A stretch of 64,000 bases of DNA from JAOTVV01 sp041602035. Its GTDB lineage: Bacteria; Gemmatimonadota; Gemmatimonadetes; Gemmatimonadales; GWC2-71-9. The DNA lies in contig JBFIHA010000003.1 of NCBI GenBank assembly GCA_041602035.1, positions 62,001-126,000 on the forward strand, read 5' to 3'. The notes beneath the pieces are model-generated. The model was not told where the DNA came from. It saw nothing but the letters and a program-made list of their open reading frames with translations, and did not search any database. Numbering within the stretch: the stretch's first letter is position 1; every line of letters starts with the position of its first letter. A program made the translations under genes and the position numbers. Of this stretch, positions 8,821 through 17,284 are shown one piece after another.

Positions 8821-9120
8821 ATGTCGCCAGTCTCGTGGTACACCGAGTGTTGCCGCCTCATCCCAGGCTGCTTGGCGACAGATCAGAGCGGTCGCCTCTG
8901 GCGTGTGGTCACCGGCCCGTTTCTCCTGGCCGGCCAGGTACGGGTGCGTGCCATGGTGGTGGGGAACCCGGCGGTGTGGTCGGAGCTGCCGGCCGAGTGT
9001 CTTACGGTTTCCGATCCCGGACCGCGAGACGCGGTAGCGCTCCCGCCAGCCGTTTCCCACGGGGTCGAGGGACAGAGAATGCTTGGAGCGATCGTGTCGG
9101 TGAGGGTGCAGCCGAGCTAG
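8821..9120 (+). CDS. Small protein of unknown function between response regulators
   Basis: A 99-residue protein I do not recognise. The ATG follows the previous stop directly and its own stop is two bases before the next ATG (9123), so it fits an operon slot exactly. Codon third positions are strongly G/C, as in the true genes around it, while the alternative frame over the same DNA would be an Arg/Pro/Gly-rich extension of the next gene. It has four Cys (ECC, GC, EC) and a Val-rich C-terminal strand region (VRVRAMVVGN; IVSVRVQPS). It has no membrane segment. Confidence 0.6.
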   Translation: MSPVSWYTECCRLIPGCLATDQSGRLWRVVTGPFLLAGQVRVRAMVVGNPAVWSELPAECLTVSDPGPRDAVALPPAVSHGVEGQRMLGAIVSVRVQPS

Positions 9121-9122
9121 CG

Positions 9123-10214
9123 ATGGCGGATCCAGCTGATCGATCGGCCGTCCTGATCGTGGACGATGACCCGGCGATCCGACGGATCGTCGACCGCGAG
9201 CTCGCGGCGGAGCACCTCGTCCACGGAGCCGGCACTGGGCGGGAGGCGCTCGAGCTGCTGAAGACGCACCGCGTGGACTTGCTCCTGCTCGACATCGGGC
9301 TTCCGGACGGGAGTGGCGTCGACCTGTTGCCGCAGTGCCTGGAGGTCGACCAGGATCTTGCCATCGTCATGCTGAGTGGGGTCGACAAGGCCGACGTCGC
9401 GGCGGAGTGCATGCATCGGGGTGCGCTGAACTACGTGACCAAGCCCTTCGCGCTCGACGAGCTGCGGCGGACCGTCAGCCGGGCACTCCGGAAGCGGGCC
9501 GCGCGCTCGGAGGAGAAGCAGCTCGCGGCATGGCTGATGGAGGAGGTGACCGAGCTCCGCTACGATGTGCAGCGGAGCCTCCGGGCGCAGCAGGAGATGG
9601 TGATGGCGACCCTGGAGGCGCTGATCACCGCACTCGACGCGAAGGATCCCTACTCCCGCGGGCACGCCGACCGGGTGGCCGATATTGCGGCGACGGTTGC
9701 GGGCGAATTGGGATTGGCCGATGAGGAGGTCGAACGCATTCGCATGGCCGGGCGTCTGCATGACGTCGGGAACGTCGGCATTCGTGATGACATCCTGTAC
9801 CGACCGGGTCCGCTCTCGAACGAGGAACGCGTCCATGTGCGCGACCACGTTCGCATCGGGGTGAAGATCCTCCAGCCCATCGCGCCCCTGCGCAGCGTCA
9901 CGCGTCTGGTCGCGAGCCATCACGAACGGTGGGACGGCAAGGGCTATCCGGAGGGTCTGAAGGGCGAGGAGATCCCGATGGGTGCAAGGATCCTGGCGGC
10001 GGCCGAGCTCTACGATGCGCTCACGACGTCCCGCCCCTACAAGGACCCGCTGCCTCAGGAGAAGGCCATCGCCATCATCGAGAAGGCGTCAGGCACGATG
10101 CTGGATCCGGCGGTCGCTGAGATGCTGACGCACCTGGTTCGGGACCAGCGAACGTTGAGCTATCTCCACGTTCCCACGAAGAGCACTGAGCGGCAGGGGG
10201 GCGCGGCGAACTGA
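9123..10214 (+). CDS. REC-HD-GYP response regulator (second copy)
   Basis: A 363-residue paralogue of the protein at 7387. The receiver has IVDDDPAIRR, LLLLDIGLPDG with the phospho-acceptor Asp, and VTKPFALDEL. A coiled linker (LMEEVTELRYDVQRSLRAQQEM) leads to the HD-GYP domain: GRLHDVGNVGIRDDI, VASHHERWDGKGYP and AAELYDALTTSRPY. The second motif reads HHERWDGKGYP, intact for metal and GYP residues. The start at 9123 is placed directly before the receiver, because the upstream extension of this frame overlaps the 99-residue gene. Confidence 0.92.
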   Translation: MADPADRSAVLIVDDDPAIRRIVDRELAAEHLVHGAGTGREALELLKTHRVDLLLLDIGLPDGSGVDLLPQCLEVDQDLAIVMLSGVDKADVAAECMHRGALNYVTKPFALDELRRTVSRALRKRAARSEEKQLAAWLMEEVTELRYDVQRSLRAQQEMVMATLEALITALDAKDPYSRGHADRVADIAATVAGELGLADEEVERIRMAGRLHDVGNVGIRDDILYRPGPLSNEERVHVRDHVRIGVKILQPIAPLRSVTRLVASHHERWDGKGYPEGLKGEEIPMGARILAAAELYDALTTSRPYKDPLPQEKAIAIIEKASGTMLDPAVAEMLTHLVRDQRTLSYLHVPTKSTERQGGAAN

Positions 10215-10458
10215 CCAGGGGCCGCTGGGGCGGCCAAACATGGGACGGGGGGAACCGGCGCGAGAGCCACCGCATGGGCTCCTCAGGCACACTCTCGTGT
10301 CGGTTTCTCCCCCGTCTCACCTTTCGATGAACCCCGCACCACCCCCAGACGGGGCCCCACGAGCACGGCGGTCCGTTATCCAAGAAACCGAGGCCGAGGC
10401 GGTCGCGTACGGTCGGCGCCGGCCGATCCTCCGGCTGCCCATGCAACCCTTCTGACCC

Positions 10459-11028
10459 GTGGGGACACGAACTGGTGTGAGCGAACGCAGCGCAACATCG
10501 GTGGACGCCGATCGCGTGTTGGCCGACCGCGTGTGGCGGGAACGGGACGAGGAGGCGTTCCGCGTCCTGTATCGCCGACACACGCCAGCCCTCTATCAGT
10601 TTGCGCTCCGACTGGTGGGCGGGAACACGTTCGACGCCGAGGACGTCGTGCAGCAGGCCTGGATTCATGCCGCCGAGGGACTCGGCGCGTTCAGGTGGGA
10701 GTCAGCTTTCTCGACGTGGCTGCATGGCATCGTGCTCAATCTCTGCCGGGCGCTGTTTCGGAGGGCGGATCGGAGATGGATCGAACTGAAAGAAGATTCC
10801 GTGGCTCTCGCCCCTCGACAGAACCACGATCAACTCGACCTCGAGGCCGCACTGGCGACGCTGCCGCCCGGCTACCGCACCGTCGTGATCCTCCACGATG
10901 TGGAGGGCTTCACCCACGAGCAGATCGCCGCCCGCCTCGAGATCTCCGCCAACACGTCCAAAAGCCAGCTTTCGCGGGGGCGCCAGGTATTGCGCTCGCT
11001 CCTGAGACCCGAAGCAGTGAGCCGGTGA
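10459..11028 (+). CDS. ECF-type RNA polymerase sigma factor
   Basis: A 189-residue sigma70-family factor of the ECF class. Region 2 is FRVLYRRHTPALYQFALRLVG through DAEDVVQQAWIHA and WLHGIVLNLCR; region 4 is LEAALATLPPGYRTVVILHDVEG FTHEQIAARL with the HTH ISANTSKSQLSRGR. Two GTG starts are possible, 10459 and 10477; neither has a clear ribosome site and the shorter form loses only six residues outside the conserved part. The membrane protein at 11038 is probably its anti-sigma factor. Confidence 0.9.
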   Translation: MGTRTGVSERSATSVDADRVLADRVWRERDEEAFRVLYRRHTPALYQFALRLVGGNTFDAEDVVQQAWIHAAEGLGAFRWESAFSTWLHGIVLNLCRALFRRADRRWIELKEDSVALAPRQNHDQLDLEAALATLPPGYRTVVILHDVEGFTHEQIAARLEISANTSKSQLSRGRQVLRSLLRPEAVSR

Positions 11029-11037
11029 GGATCTGCC

Positions 11038-11604
11038 ATGCATAACGACGATCGTAGTGAGTCGAGTGAACTGGAGCGGGCGGCCTTCGCGGCCTTGCCG
11101 AGAGAGCGGGACCCGGGCCCGGCCCTGGAGGAGCGCATCGTGCGAGCACTCAGCAAGCGTGGGCTGCTGGCGCCCGGCAACGGACCGCGATGGATCAGGA
11201 GGCCGCTGCTGGCCATCGGCGTCGCCGCGTCGGTGGCGGTGTTCGCGCTGGGTGTGGCGGTCGGGCAATGGCTCGGCACACGCACGGTGACCGAGTCGAT
11301 GGCCGTCGCCCAGGAGCGTACGGCCATGCAGGCCGCCGCCGCGGTGCAGCGCGCGGGATCGGCTTACGTCACTGCCCTCGCTGCCCTCACCGCCTTCACC
11401 GAACTCGGCGACTCCGCCGATGCCTCGTCCCTCGCCCAAGGGCGAGAGGCGGCGCTGGCCGCGCTCACCGCCGCCGTGCGGGAGCTGGTTGTGCTCGCAC
11501 CGGACGATCCGCTGGCCCTGTCCATTCAGGAGCTCATCGAGCGGCGGTGGGTAAGTGGGCCTGAGACGGACGGTATCGAAGTTCGCAACGTCGTGTGGTT
11601 TTAG
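11038..11604 (+). CDS. Probable membrane-bound anti-sigma factor
   Basis: A 188-residue protein with an acidic N-terminal cytoplasmic part, one membrane helix (RPLLAIGVAASVAVFALGVAVGQWL, about residues 55-80) and an Ala-rich helical extracytoplasmic domain. This is the layout and position of an anti-sigma factor for the upstream ECF sigma factor, nine bases away. The zinc-binding HxxxCxxC motif of ZAS anti-sigma factors is absent, so the assignment rests on topology and neighbourhood. GAGG at 11027-11030 supports the start. Confidence 0.65.
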   Translation: MHNDDRSESSELERAAFAALPRERDPGPALEERIVRALSKRGLLAPGNGPRWIRRPLLAIGVAASVAVFALGVAVGQWLGTRTVTESMAVAQERTAMQAAAAVQRAGSAYVTALAALTAFTELGDSADASSLAQGREAALAALTAAVRELVVLAPDDPLALSIQELIERRWVSGPETDGIEVRNVVWF

Positions 11605-11628
11605 CAGACGCCACGAGAGGAGGTCTCC

Positions 11629-12717
11629 ATGTTCCGTGTGTTCGTCACCCCGTCGCTTGGCGTCGCGGCGCTACTGTTCGTGGAACCCGTCGCGCCCCTT
11701 CACGCCCAAGACGTCGCCGCGTCGTGCGCAGCCGACGAGATGCTGGTCGGCGTGGTGTACACCAGTCTCCATTGCAGCAACTGCAGTCTCGAGATCGTCA
11801 AGGCGACACGGGAGCGGCGCTGGTCGTTTGGTTCCGAGCCCACGATCACGGGGGTTCGAGACGAGGGGGCGGCAGGCAAGCTCAGAGCCGGAGACGTGGT
11901 CGTCGCGATTGACGGGTACCTGATCACGACACAGGAAGGGGGGAAGCGTTTCGCCCAGGTCCGTCCCGACGAACAGGTCACGCTCCGCGTTCGTCGCGAT
12001 GGGCGGGAGCGAGAAGTACGCGTTGTGCCGGACGCCAGATGTGAGACCCTGTGGGAGCCGGCCGCACCAGCAGCGCCCGGGGCACCTGCAGCCGTCGTCG
12101 GTGCCCCTGCTCCGGCCGCTCCCGCGGCCCAACCGGCGGTGGTGGCCCGGCCCCGAACCGCCGCGGCCGCCGTCGCCGCTCCGCCGGAGCCGACATTGGC
12201 GCTCCCCCGTGGCTCGCTGGGGTTCAGTATCCGGTGCGACGACTGCTCGGTGCAGATACTCAAGACGCAGGCCGAGCCGGTCTGGAGCTTCTCGAGCGAT
12301 CCGGTCGTCGAGCGGGTCGAGCGTGGCAGTCAGGCGGAGCGGGCAGGTCTCCGTGCCGGTGACGTCTTGACCTCTATTGATGGTGCGGCGCTCACGAGCG
12401 CCGAGGGCGGGAGAGCATTCGGCGCCGTGCAGCCCGGCGATACGGTGGCGCTCGGGTTCGTGCGGAACAGCCGGCTGCAACGAGCCGTAATGGTAGCCGA
12501 AGCCCGACAGTGGACACGCACTGCCGCCACACCCGCGGCGGCTCCCAGGGTCGCAACGGAAGCAACGACCCGGTTCTCGGGGACGGTGGGTGACGCGCAC
12601 GTGTTGGTCACAGGCGGGCCCATCACGGTGACCCGCACCGAGGACGAAGTGGTGATTCAGAGCCGCGACATCACGGTGCGCGTCAAGCGAACCGCCGGGA
12701 CGGAGCGTCCCAACTGA
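11629..12717 (+). CDS. Exported protein with two PDZ domains, each headed by a CxxC
   Basis: A 362-residue secreted protein: signal peptide to about residue 26 (ending LHAQ), PDZ 1 (about 40-135), a Pro/Ala linker, PDZ 2 (about 195-290) and a short strand-rich tail. Both PDZ repeats start alike: HCSNCSLEIVK then WSFGSEPTI, and RCDDCSVQILK then WSFSSDPVV, so they arose by duplication and each keeps a CxxC. PDZ ligand loops read LRAGDVVVAIDG and LRAGDVLTSIDG. No protease domain is present. It follows the sigma/anti-sigma pair by 24 bases; a periplasmic sensing or scaffold role tied to that pair is plausible. The ribosome site is a GAGAGGAGG run ending near 11624. Confidence 0.8.
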   Translation: MFRVFVTPSLGVAALLFVEPVAPLHAQDVAASCAADEMLVGVVYTSLHCSNCSLEIVKATRERRWSFGSEPTITGVRDEGAAGKLRAGDVVVAIDGYLITTQEGGKRFAQVRPDEQVTLRVRRDGREREVRVVPDARCETLWEPAAPAAPGAPAAVVGAPAPAAPAAQPAVVARPRTAAAAVAAPPEPTLALPRGSLGFSIRCDDCSVQILKTQAEPVWSFSSDPVVERVERGSQAERAGLRAGDVLTSIDGAALTSAEGGRAFGAVQPGDTVALGFVRNSRLQRAVMVAEARQWTRTAATPAAAPRVATEATTRFSGTVGDAHVLVTGGPITVTRTEDEVVIQSRDITVRVKRTAGTERPN

Positions 12718-12722
12718 CCCGG

Positions 12723-12759
12723 CACGTGGGTGGCGGTCCACCGGATTGCCACCCACGTG
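12723..12759 (+). terminator. Perfect 12-bp hairpin after the PDZ gene
   Basis: CACGTGGGTGGC (12723-12734) and GCCACCCACGTG (12748-12759) form a perfect stem with a 13-nt loop, starting six bases past the stop codon. There is no clean T-tract, so termination may need a factor. Confidence 0.55.
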
Positions 12760-12853
12760 GTGTACGCGTGTCCTTATCTTTCGTCGTCGCTCCATTCGGC
12801 CTGCCATCCCGAAGATGGCCGGCGCATCCCCAAGGAGAACGTGTGGCGCTAGC

Positions 12854-13528
12854 ATGAGATCACGTGGCAGAATCCCCTTGGCCATGAAGCGGGGCCTGCT
12901 TGCGGCCATTGGCCTGGGAGCGCTTGCGGCATGCGCCGCCTCGGCCCAGCGCGGCGAGCCCGACTGGCGGATCGTGCCGGGGCTCCGGGTCGGGCCCATC
13001 ACCGCCGACGTCTCGGAGGCCGACCTCGTGCGCATGCTGGGGCGGGATCAGGTCGAGCCTAGCGAGATCCACGTGGGTGAGGACTTCTTCGAGCCGGGCG
13101 CGGTGCTCTACCCCCGTGATCCACGGCGCCAAGTCGAGGTGGTGTGGGGTGACACCACACGGCGCGCGCGGCCCACACGCGTCACCATTCGCGGCGACTC
13201 GTCATGGTGGCACATCGACGGCGGCATCACGCTCGGCACGAGTCTCAGGGAACTCGAGCGTCTCAATGGTGCGGAGTTCGTGCTCCACGGCTTCGAGTGG
13301 GACTACAGCGGCACGGTGGCCTCGTGGGAGGGAGGGGCGCTCGAGCGTCTCGTTCGGCCCGCGGGCCACGTGGTGCTCTCGCTCGACCCGCCAGTGACGG
13401 GATTCCCACACGAGGTATACGCGGCAGTCGCCGGCGACCGGGAGTTCGCGTCGAGCCATCCCGCCATGCGGCAGTTGAACCCGACGGTTCACCGCATCGT
13501 GTTTCTCTTTCCCCGGTCCGGTCGCTAG
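12854..13528 (+). CDS. Exported protein of unknown function
   Basis: A 224-residue protein with a signal peptide containing LLAAIGLGALAACAASAQ. The mature part repeats phrases such as GPITADVSEADLVRMLG and WHIDGGITLGTSLRELERLNG, the pattern seen in proteins that compare a thermodynamic or scaling input ('SEADL..LG' helices), but I cannot name a family. The start is uncertain: ATG 12854, or ATG 12884 directly at the signal peptide; AAGGAG lies near 12833, rather far from both, with a GTG in between that opens only a three-codon frame. Confidence 0.65.
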   Translation: MRSRGRIPLAMKRGLLAAIGLGALAACAASAQRGEPDWRIVPGLRVGPITADVSEADLVRMLGRDQVEPSEIHVGEDFFEPGAVLYPRDPRRQVEVVWGDTTRRARPTRVTIRGDSSWWHIDGGITLGTSLRELERLNGAEFVLHGFEWDYSGTVASWEGGALERLVRPAGHVVLSLDPPVTGFPHEVYAAVAGDREFASSHPAMRQLNPTVHRIVFLFPRSGR

Positions 13529-13544
13529 GCCCCGACGCGGGGCC
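13528..13544 (+). terminator. Short GC hairpin at the end of the exported-protein gene
   Basis: GGCCCC (13528-13533) and GGGGCC (13539-13544) form a 6-bp stem with a 5-nt loop at the stop codon, followed by a pyrimidine-rich stretch. Confidence 0.4.
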
Positions 13545-13708
13545 CACGCCTTCTCACTCGCAATCCTGAGTACCACCGGCCCTCCGGGTCGAGCGACTTG
13601 CATCTCGCAATACGTGGGGGAAACATTCGACCATGGTTCTCGGCTCGAGATCGGGACCTATCGAGTGTGTGCCGCGGACAGCGAGAGTCACCGTGGTGAG
13701 GAGGCGGC

Positions 13709-16096
13709 ATGGTCGAGCGAATACGGGACGCTGCGTCCCCGGCGGGTCGCGCACTGGCGCTCCTTCGTGGGGCGAGTCGCGCCGTCGCCCAGTCCAAAAC
13801 AGAACGCGAGCTCCTCGACGAGATCTGTCGCCTGGCGGTCGAAGTGACTGGGTATCGGATGGCGTGGATTGGATATGCGCGGGATGATGAGCGCAAGTCC
13901 GTAGAACCCGTTGCCCATGCCGGCGTCAACCGCGGGTACCTCGAGGAAATCGAGGTGACCTGGGGCAGCGAGCCCTCAGGACAGGGCCCGACGGGGACGG
14001 CGATCCGCATGCGGAAGTCCGTTTCCGCCTCGAGTCTCGCTGACGACGTGCACTTCGCCCCCTGGCGGGATGCGGCGCTCCGACGCGGTTATGCGGCGTC
14101 GATTGCCGTGCCGATCGAGACCGCCGACGGCGTGATCGGGGCGCTGAACATCTATGCCGGCGAACCCGACGCCTTTCCCCCCGACGAGGTGCAGTCACTC
14201 GACGATCTTGGCCGCGAGCTCGCGTTCGGGATTGAGGCCGCGCGTACGCGGGAGGGTCGTGACCAGGCCGTGGAGCGATTGGTCGAGAGCGAAGCCCAAA
14301 CGCAGGCCATAATCGCGGCAATTCCGGACCTGCTGTTCCGGATCGATCACAAGGGAGTGTACCGGGAGTTCGTCCCGTCCACCGAGCTGCAGCCCTTGGT
14401 ACCGCCAGACGAGTTCCTTGGCAAGAGCATGGACGTGTTCTTCCCCAAGGCGTTCGCGGATCATGCCATGCGGGATGTCCAGTCCGTGTTGGAGACGGGT
14501 GAAATCCGGACCCACGAGTACGAGCTGCTGGTTGGGACCGAGATGCGGGCGTTCGAATACCGCATGGTGCGGGTCAGCGAGGACGAAGTCCTGGGGATCG
14601 TCCGCGATATCACGGAGGCGAGAAGACGAGAGGAAGCACTCCGTGCGGCCACGGCAAAGGCACGGGAAAGCGAAGAAATGTTCCGTGACTTGGCGGAGAA
14701 GTCCCTTACGGGGGTTTACGTCATCCAGGACCATCGGTTCAAGTACGTGAACCGCCGACTGGCGGAGGTTTTCGGCTATTCAGTGACGGAAATGGTGAGC
14801 GGGCTCGGACCGAAGGACGTCACGCACGAAGAGGATTGGCCGACGGTCGCGGAGAACCTGAGGCGACGCGAGGTCGGTGAGGTGGAATCCATCAACTACG
14901 GGTTTCGAGGCGTGACAAAGGAGGGGGCGGTCCGAGACATCGAGGTGTTCGGCACCCGGACCAGGTTTCGCGGACGCCCGGCAGTAATCGGTACACTGCT
15001 CGATGTGACCGAGAGGAATCGTGCACAGGGAGCGCTCGTCGCGGCGGAGGCTCGGCTCCGGAACATCGTGGAGCACAGCACCAACATGTTCTACTCCCAT
15101 GGTCCGGATCACGTGCTCACCTACTTGAGTCCGCAGGTGGAGCACGTGCTTGGCTACCCACCCCGCGAGGCCATGCGGCGCTGGACCGAGTTCCTCACCG
15201 ACGACCCCAGCAATCAGCGAGGGCTCGAGCTGACCCAGCGCGCGATCGATACCGGCGAGCGCCAACCGCCGTACGAGCTCGAACTGCTCCACCGGAGCGG
15301 TCGCCGAGTGTGGGTCGAGGTGCGCGAGGCACCGATAGTGCGGGACGGCCGGACCACCGCCATCGTGGGATCACTGACGGACATCACGGAGCGCCGACGC
15401 TACGAGCAGGAGCTGCGCGAGTCCCGGGAGGCACTGCGCCGGCTGGCGGCGAACCTGGAGGACGCGCGTGAGGCGGAGCGCCGGCGCGTGGCTCGCGAAC
15501 TCCATGACGAACTCGGACAAGCGCTGACCGGGCTCAAGATGGACGTGGCCTGGCTCAGAGACCGGCTGGACGAGGGGGACTCGTCCGGGCGGAAGCGTGT
15601 CGAAGAGACGCTCGCCCTCATCCACACGACGGTGGACGCGGTTCGGCGTATCTCGGCGGAGCTACGACCGGGTGTGCTCGACGATCTCGGACTTGCCGCG
15701 GCGATTCGCTGGCAAACGCGGGAATTCATGCGCCGAACGAATATCGGTGTGCGGCTCGTAAGTGACGATGGCGTGCCTGAGCTGGATGGCGGACGGGCCA
15801 CCGCCGTGTTCCGCATCTTCCAGGAGGCCCTCACCAACGTCGCTCGCCACGCGTCGGCCTCCGAGGTGGTGGTTCGCATCGCCGTGGAGCACGGGCAACT
15901 GCTTCTTCGGATCGAAGACAACGGGCGTGGCCTGAGACCCGAGGAAATCCGGAGCCGTCGGTCGATGGGCCTGCTCGGCATGCGCGAGCGGGCCTCGGCC
16001 TGGGGCGGGACCCTCGCGCTCGGGGAGCGGCCGGAGGGCGGGACCACGGTGGAGCTGCGGATGCCGCTTCCGGATGATGCCGGGGGTGCGTCATGA
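13709..16096 (+). CDS. GAF/PAS sensor histidine kinase, NarL type
   Basis: A 795-residue soluble kinase. An N-terminal GAF domain (about 20-175) is followed by three PAS domains (about 190-310, 320-440, 445-570; each closes with a DITE/DVTER-type end) and a HisKA_3/HATPase core. The phospho-acceptor His is in RRRVARELHDELGQALTG; the ATP-binding part shows FRIFQEALTNVARHA, IEDNGRG and MGLLGMRERA. No membrane segment is seen, so it senses an internal signal. The stop overlaps the ATG of the LuxR-type regulator, its evident partner. GAGGAGG precedes the start. Confidence 0.93.
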   Translation: MVERIRDAASPAGRALALLRGASRAVAQSKTERELLDEICRLAVEVTGYRMAWIGYARDDERKSVEPVAHAGVNRGYLEEIEVTWGSEPSGQGPTGTAIRMRKSVSASSLADDVHFAPWRDAALRRGYAASIAVPIETADGVIGALNIYAGEPDAFPPDEVQSLDDLGRELAFGIEAARTREGRDQAVERLVESEAQTQAIIAAIPDLLFRIDHKGVYREFVPSTELQPLVPPDEFLGKSMDVFFPKAFADHAMRDVQSVLETGEIRTHEYELLVGTEMRAFEYRMVRVSEDEVLGIVRDITEARRREEALRAATAKARESEEMFRDLAEKSLTGVYVIQDHRFKYVNRRLAEVFGYSVTEMVSGLGPKDVTHEEDWPTVAENLRRREVGEVESINYGFRGVTKEGAVRDIEVFGTRTRFRGRPAVIGTLLDVTERNRAQGALVAAEARLRNIVEHSTNMFYSHGPDHVLTYLSPQVEHVLGYPPREAMRRWTEFLTDDPSNQRGLELTQRAIDTGERQPPYELELLHRSGRRVWVEVREAPIVRDGRTTAIVGSLTDITERRRYEQELRESREALRRLAANLEDAREAERRRVARELHDELGQALTGLKMDVAWLRDRLDEGDSSGRKRVEETLALIHTTVDAVRRISAELRPGVLDDLGLAAAIRWQTREFMRRTNIGVRLVSDDGVPELDGGRATAVFRIFQEALTNVARHASASEVVVRIAVEHGQLLLRIEDNGRGLRPEEIRSRRSMGLLGMRERASAWGGTLALGERPEGGTTVELRMPLPDDAGGAS

Positions 16097-16725
16097 TCGA
16101 CGTGCTCATCGCAGACGACCACGCGATGATCCGGGACGGCCTGCGCAGGATGCTCGCCGCGACCGGCGACATCCGTGTGACCGGCGAGGCGGCGAGTGGT
16201 GACGCGGTGCTGGAGGCCGTAGCCGATGCACCGGTCGATGTCGTTGTGCTGGACGTGGCGATGCCTGGCAAGGGATTCCTGGAGGTCCTGCGGGAGCTCC
16301 GGGAACGGTTCCCCAAAGTCAAGACGGTCGTCTTGAGTGCGCATGCGGAGGAGGAGTACGCGGAGCGGGCGCTCCGAGCAGGCGCGATCGGGTATGTCAC
16401 CAAGGAACGGACCCCGGAGGACCTGAAGGAGGCAATTCGGCGCGCGCATCGAGGTGGACGGTATGTGAGCGACGCACTGGCGCAGCACCTAGCAGCCCAT
16501 CTCGCTGGCGAGCGACCGCGACCGGATCACAGTGCGTTGTCCGACCGTGAGTACCAAGTGCTCCAAATGTTGGGCCGCGGCCGGAGTGTCAAGGAGATCG
16601 CCTCAGACCTCGAGCTGAGCCCGAAGACCGTGAGCACCTACCGAGAGCGCGTACTCGAGAAGCTTCATCTGTCCACGACGGCTGACCTCATTCGGTACGC
16701 CGTTCAGCATGGCATCGTCGAATGA
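16093..16725 (+). CDS. LuxR/NarL-family response regulator
   Basis: A 210-residue DNA-binding regulator: receiver with DDHAMIRDGLRRML, phospho-acceptor Asp in VVVLDVAMPG and Lys in YVTKERTPED; then a LuxR helix-turn-helix (LSDREYQVLQMLGRGRSVKEIA, SPKTVSTYRERVLEKL). It overlaps the kinase gene by four bases (ATGA) and is its cognate regulator. It probably binds promoters in this region, but no inverted operator is obvious. Confidence 0.94.
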   Translation: MIDVLIADDHAMIRDGLRRMLAATGDIRVTGEAASGDAVLEAVADAPVDVVVLDVAMPGKGFLEVLRELRERFPKVKTVVLSAHAEEEYAERALRAGAIGYVTKERTPEDLKEAIRRAHRGGRYVSDALAQHLAAHLAGERPRPDHSALSDREYQVLQMLGRGRSVKEIASDLELSPKTVSTYRERVLEKLHLSTTADLIRYAVQHGIVE

Positions 16726-16888
16726 GCTGGTACTCGGCGGTCCGACTCCCGTGGCCGGCGGATGCCCCCAATGCCCGACAAAGCGCGGAAGTCGGCGTGG
16801 CGTTACCATTCTGGGGTCCGACGTGTCCCATGAATGGACTGCGGTTGCCGCTTTGGGGCAGCCAATGTAGACGAGGTGGGTACCGCGC

Positions 16889-17272
16889 ATGACGGGCCGA
16901 GTACTCCTGGTCGACGATTCCGAGATCATTCGCTCCCGCGTGCGGGACAGCCTGTCCTCAATGCCCGGGGTCGAGATCGTGGGCGAGGCGACGGATGCCG
17001 ATTCCGCGCTTCGCGGGCTGAGCGACCGGCGACCGGACATCGTGGTGCTCGACCTCATGCTGCCGGGGGGGGGTGGGACCCGCGTCCTCGAAGGCATGAC
17101 GAAGGCGAACGGTCGCCCCGTCGTCATCGTCTTCACCAACTTCCCGTATCCGGAATACCGCACCCGGTGTGCCGAGCTCGGGGCGGACTACTTCTTCGAC
17201 AAGACCGCCGATCACGAGCGCCTGCCGGAGCTGATCGGGCGCCTGGTGAACGGCACAGCCCCGCCGGCCTGA
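16889..17272 (+). CDS. REC-only response regulator
   Basis: A 127-residue single receiver: VDDSEIIRSRVRDSLS, phospho-acceptor Asp in IVVLDLMLPGGGG, and a variant end, YFFDKTADHERL, where the conserved Lys is followed by Thr instead of Pro. It lies 163 bases after the LuxR-type regulator, separate from the kinase pair, and has no output domain. Confidence 0.88.
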   Translation: MTGRVLLVDDSEIIRSRVRDSLSSMPGVEIVGEATDADSALRGLSDRRPDIVVLDLMLPGGGGTRVLEGMTKANGRPVVIVFTNFPYPEYRTRCAELGADYFFDKTADHERLPELIGRLVNGTAPPA

Positions 17273-17284
17273 CGCCGCCCGGAC

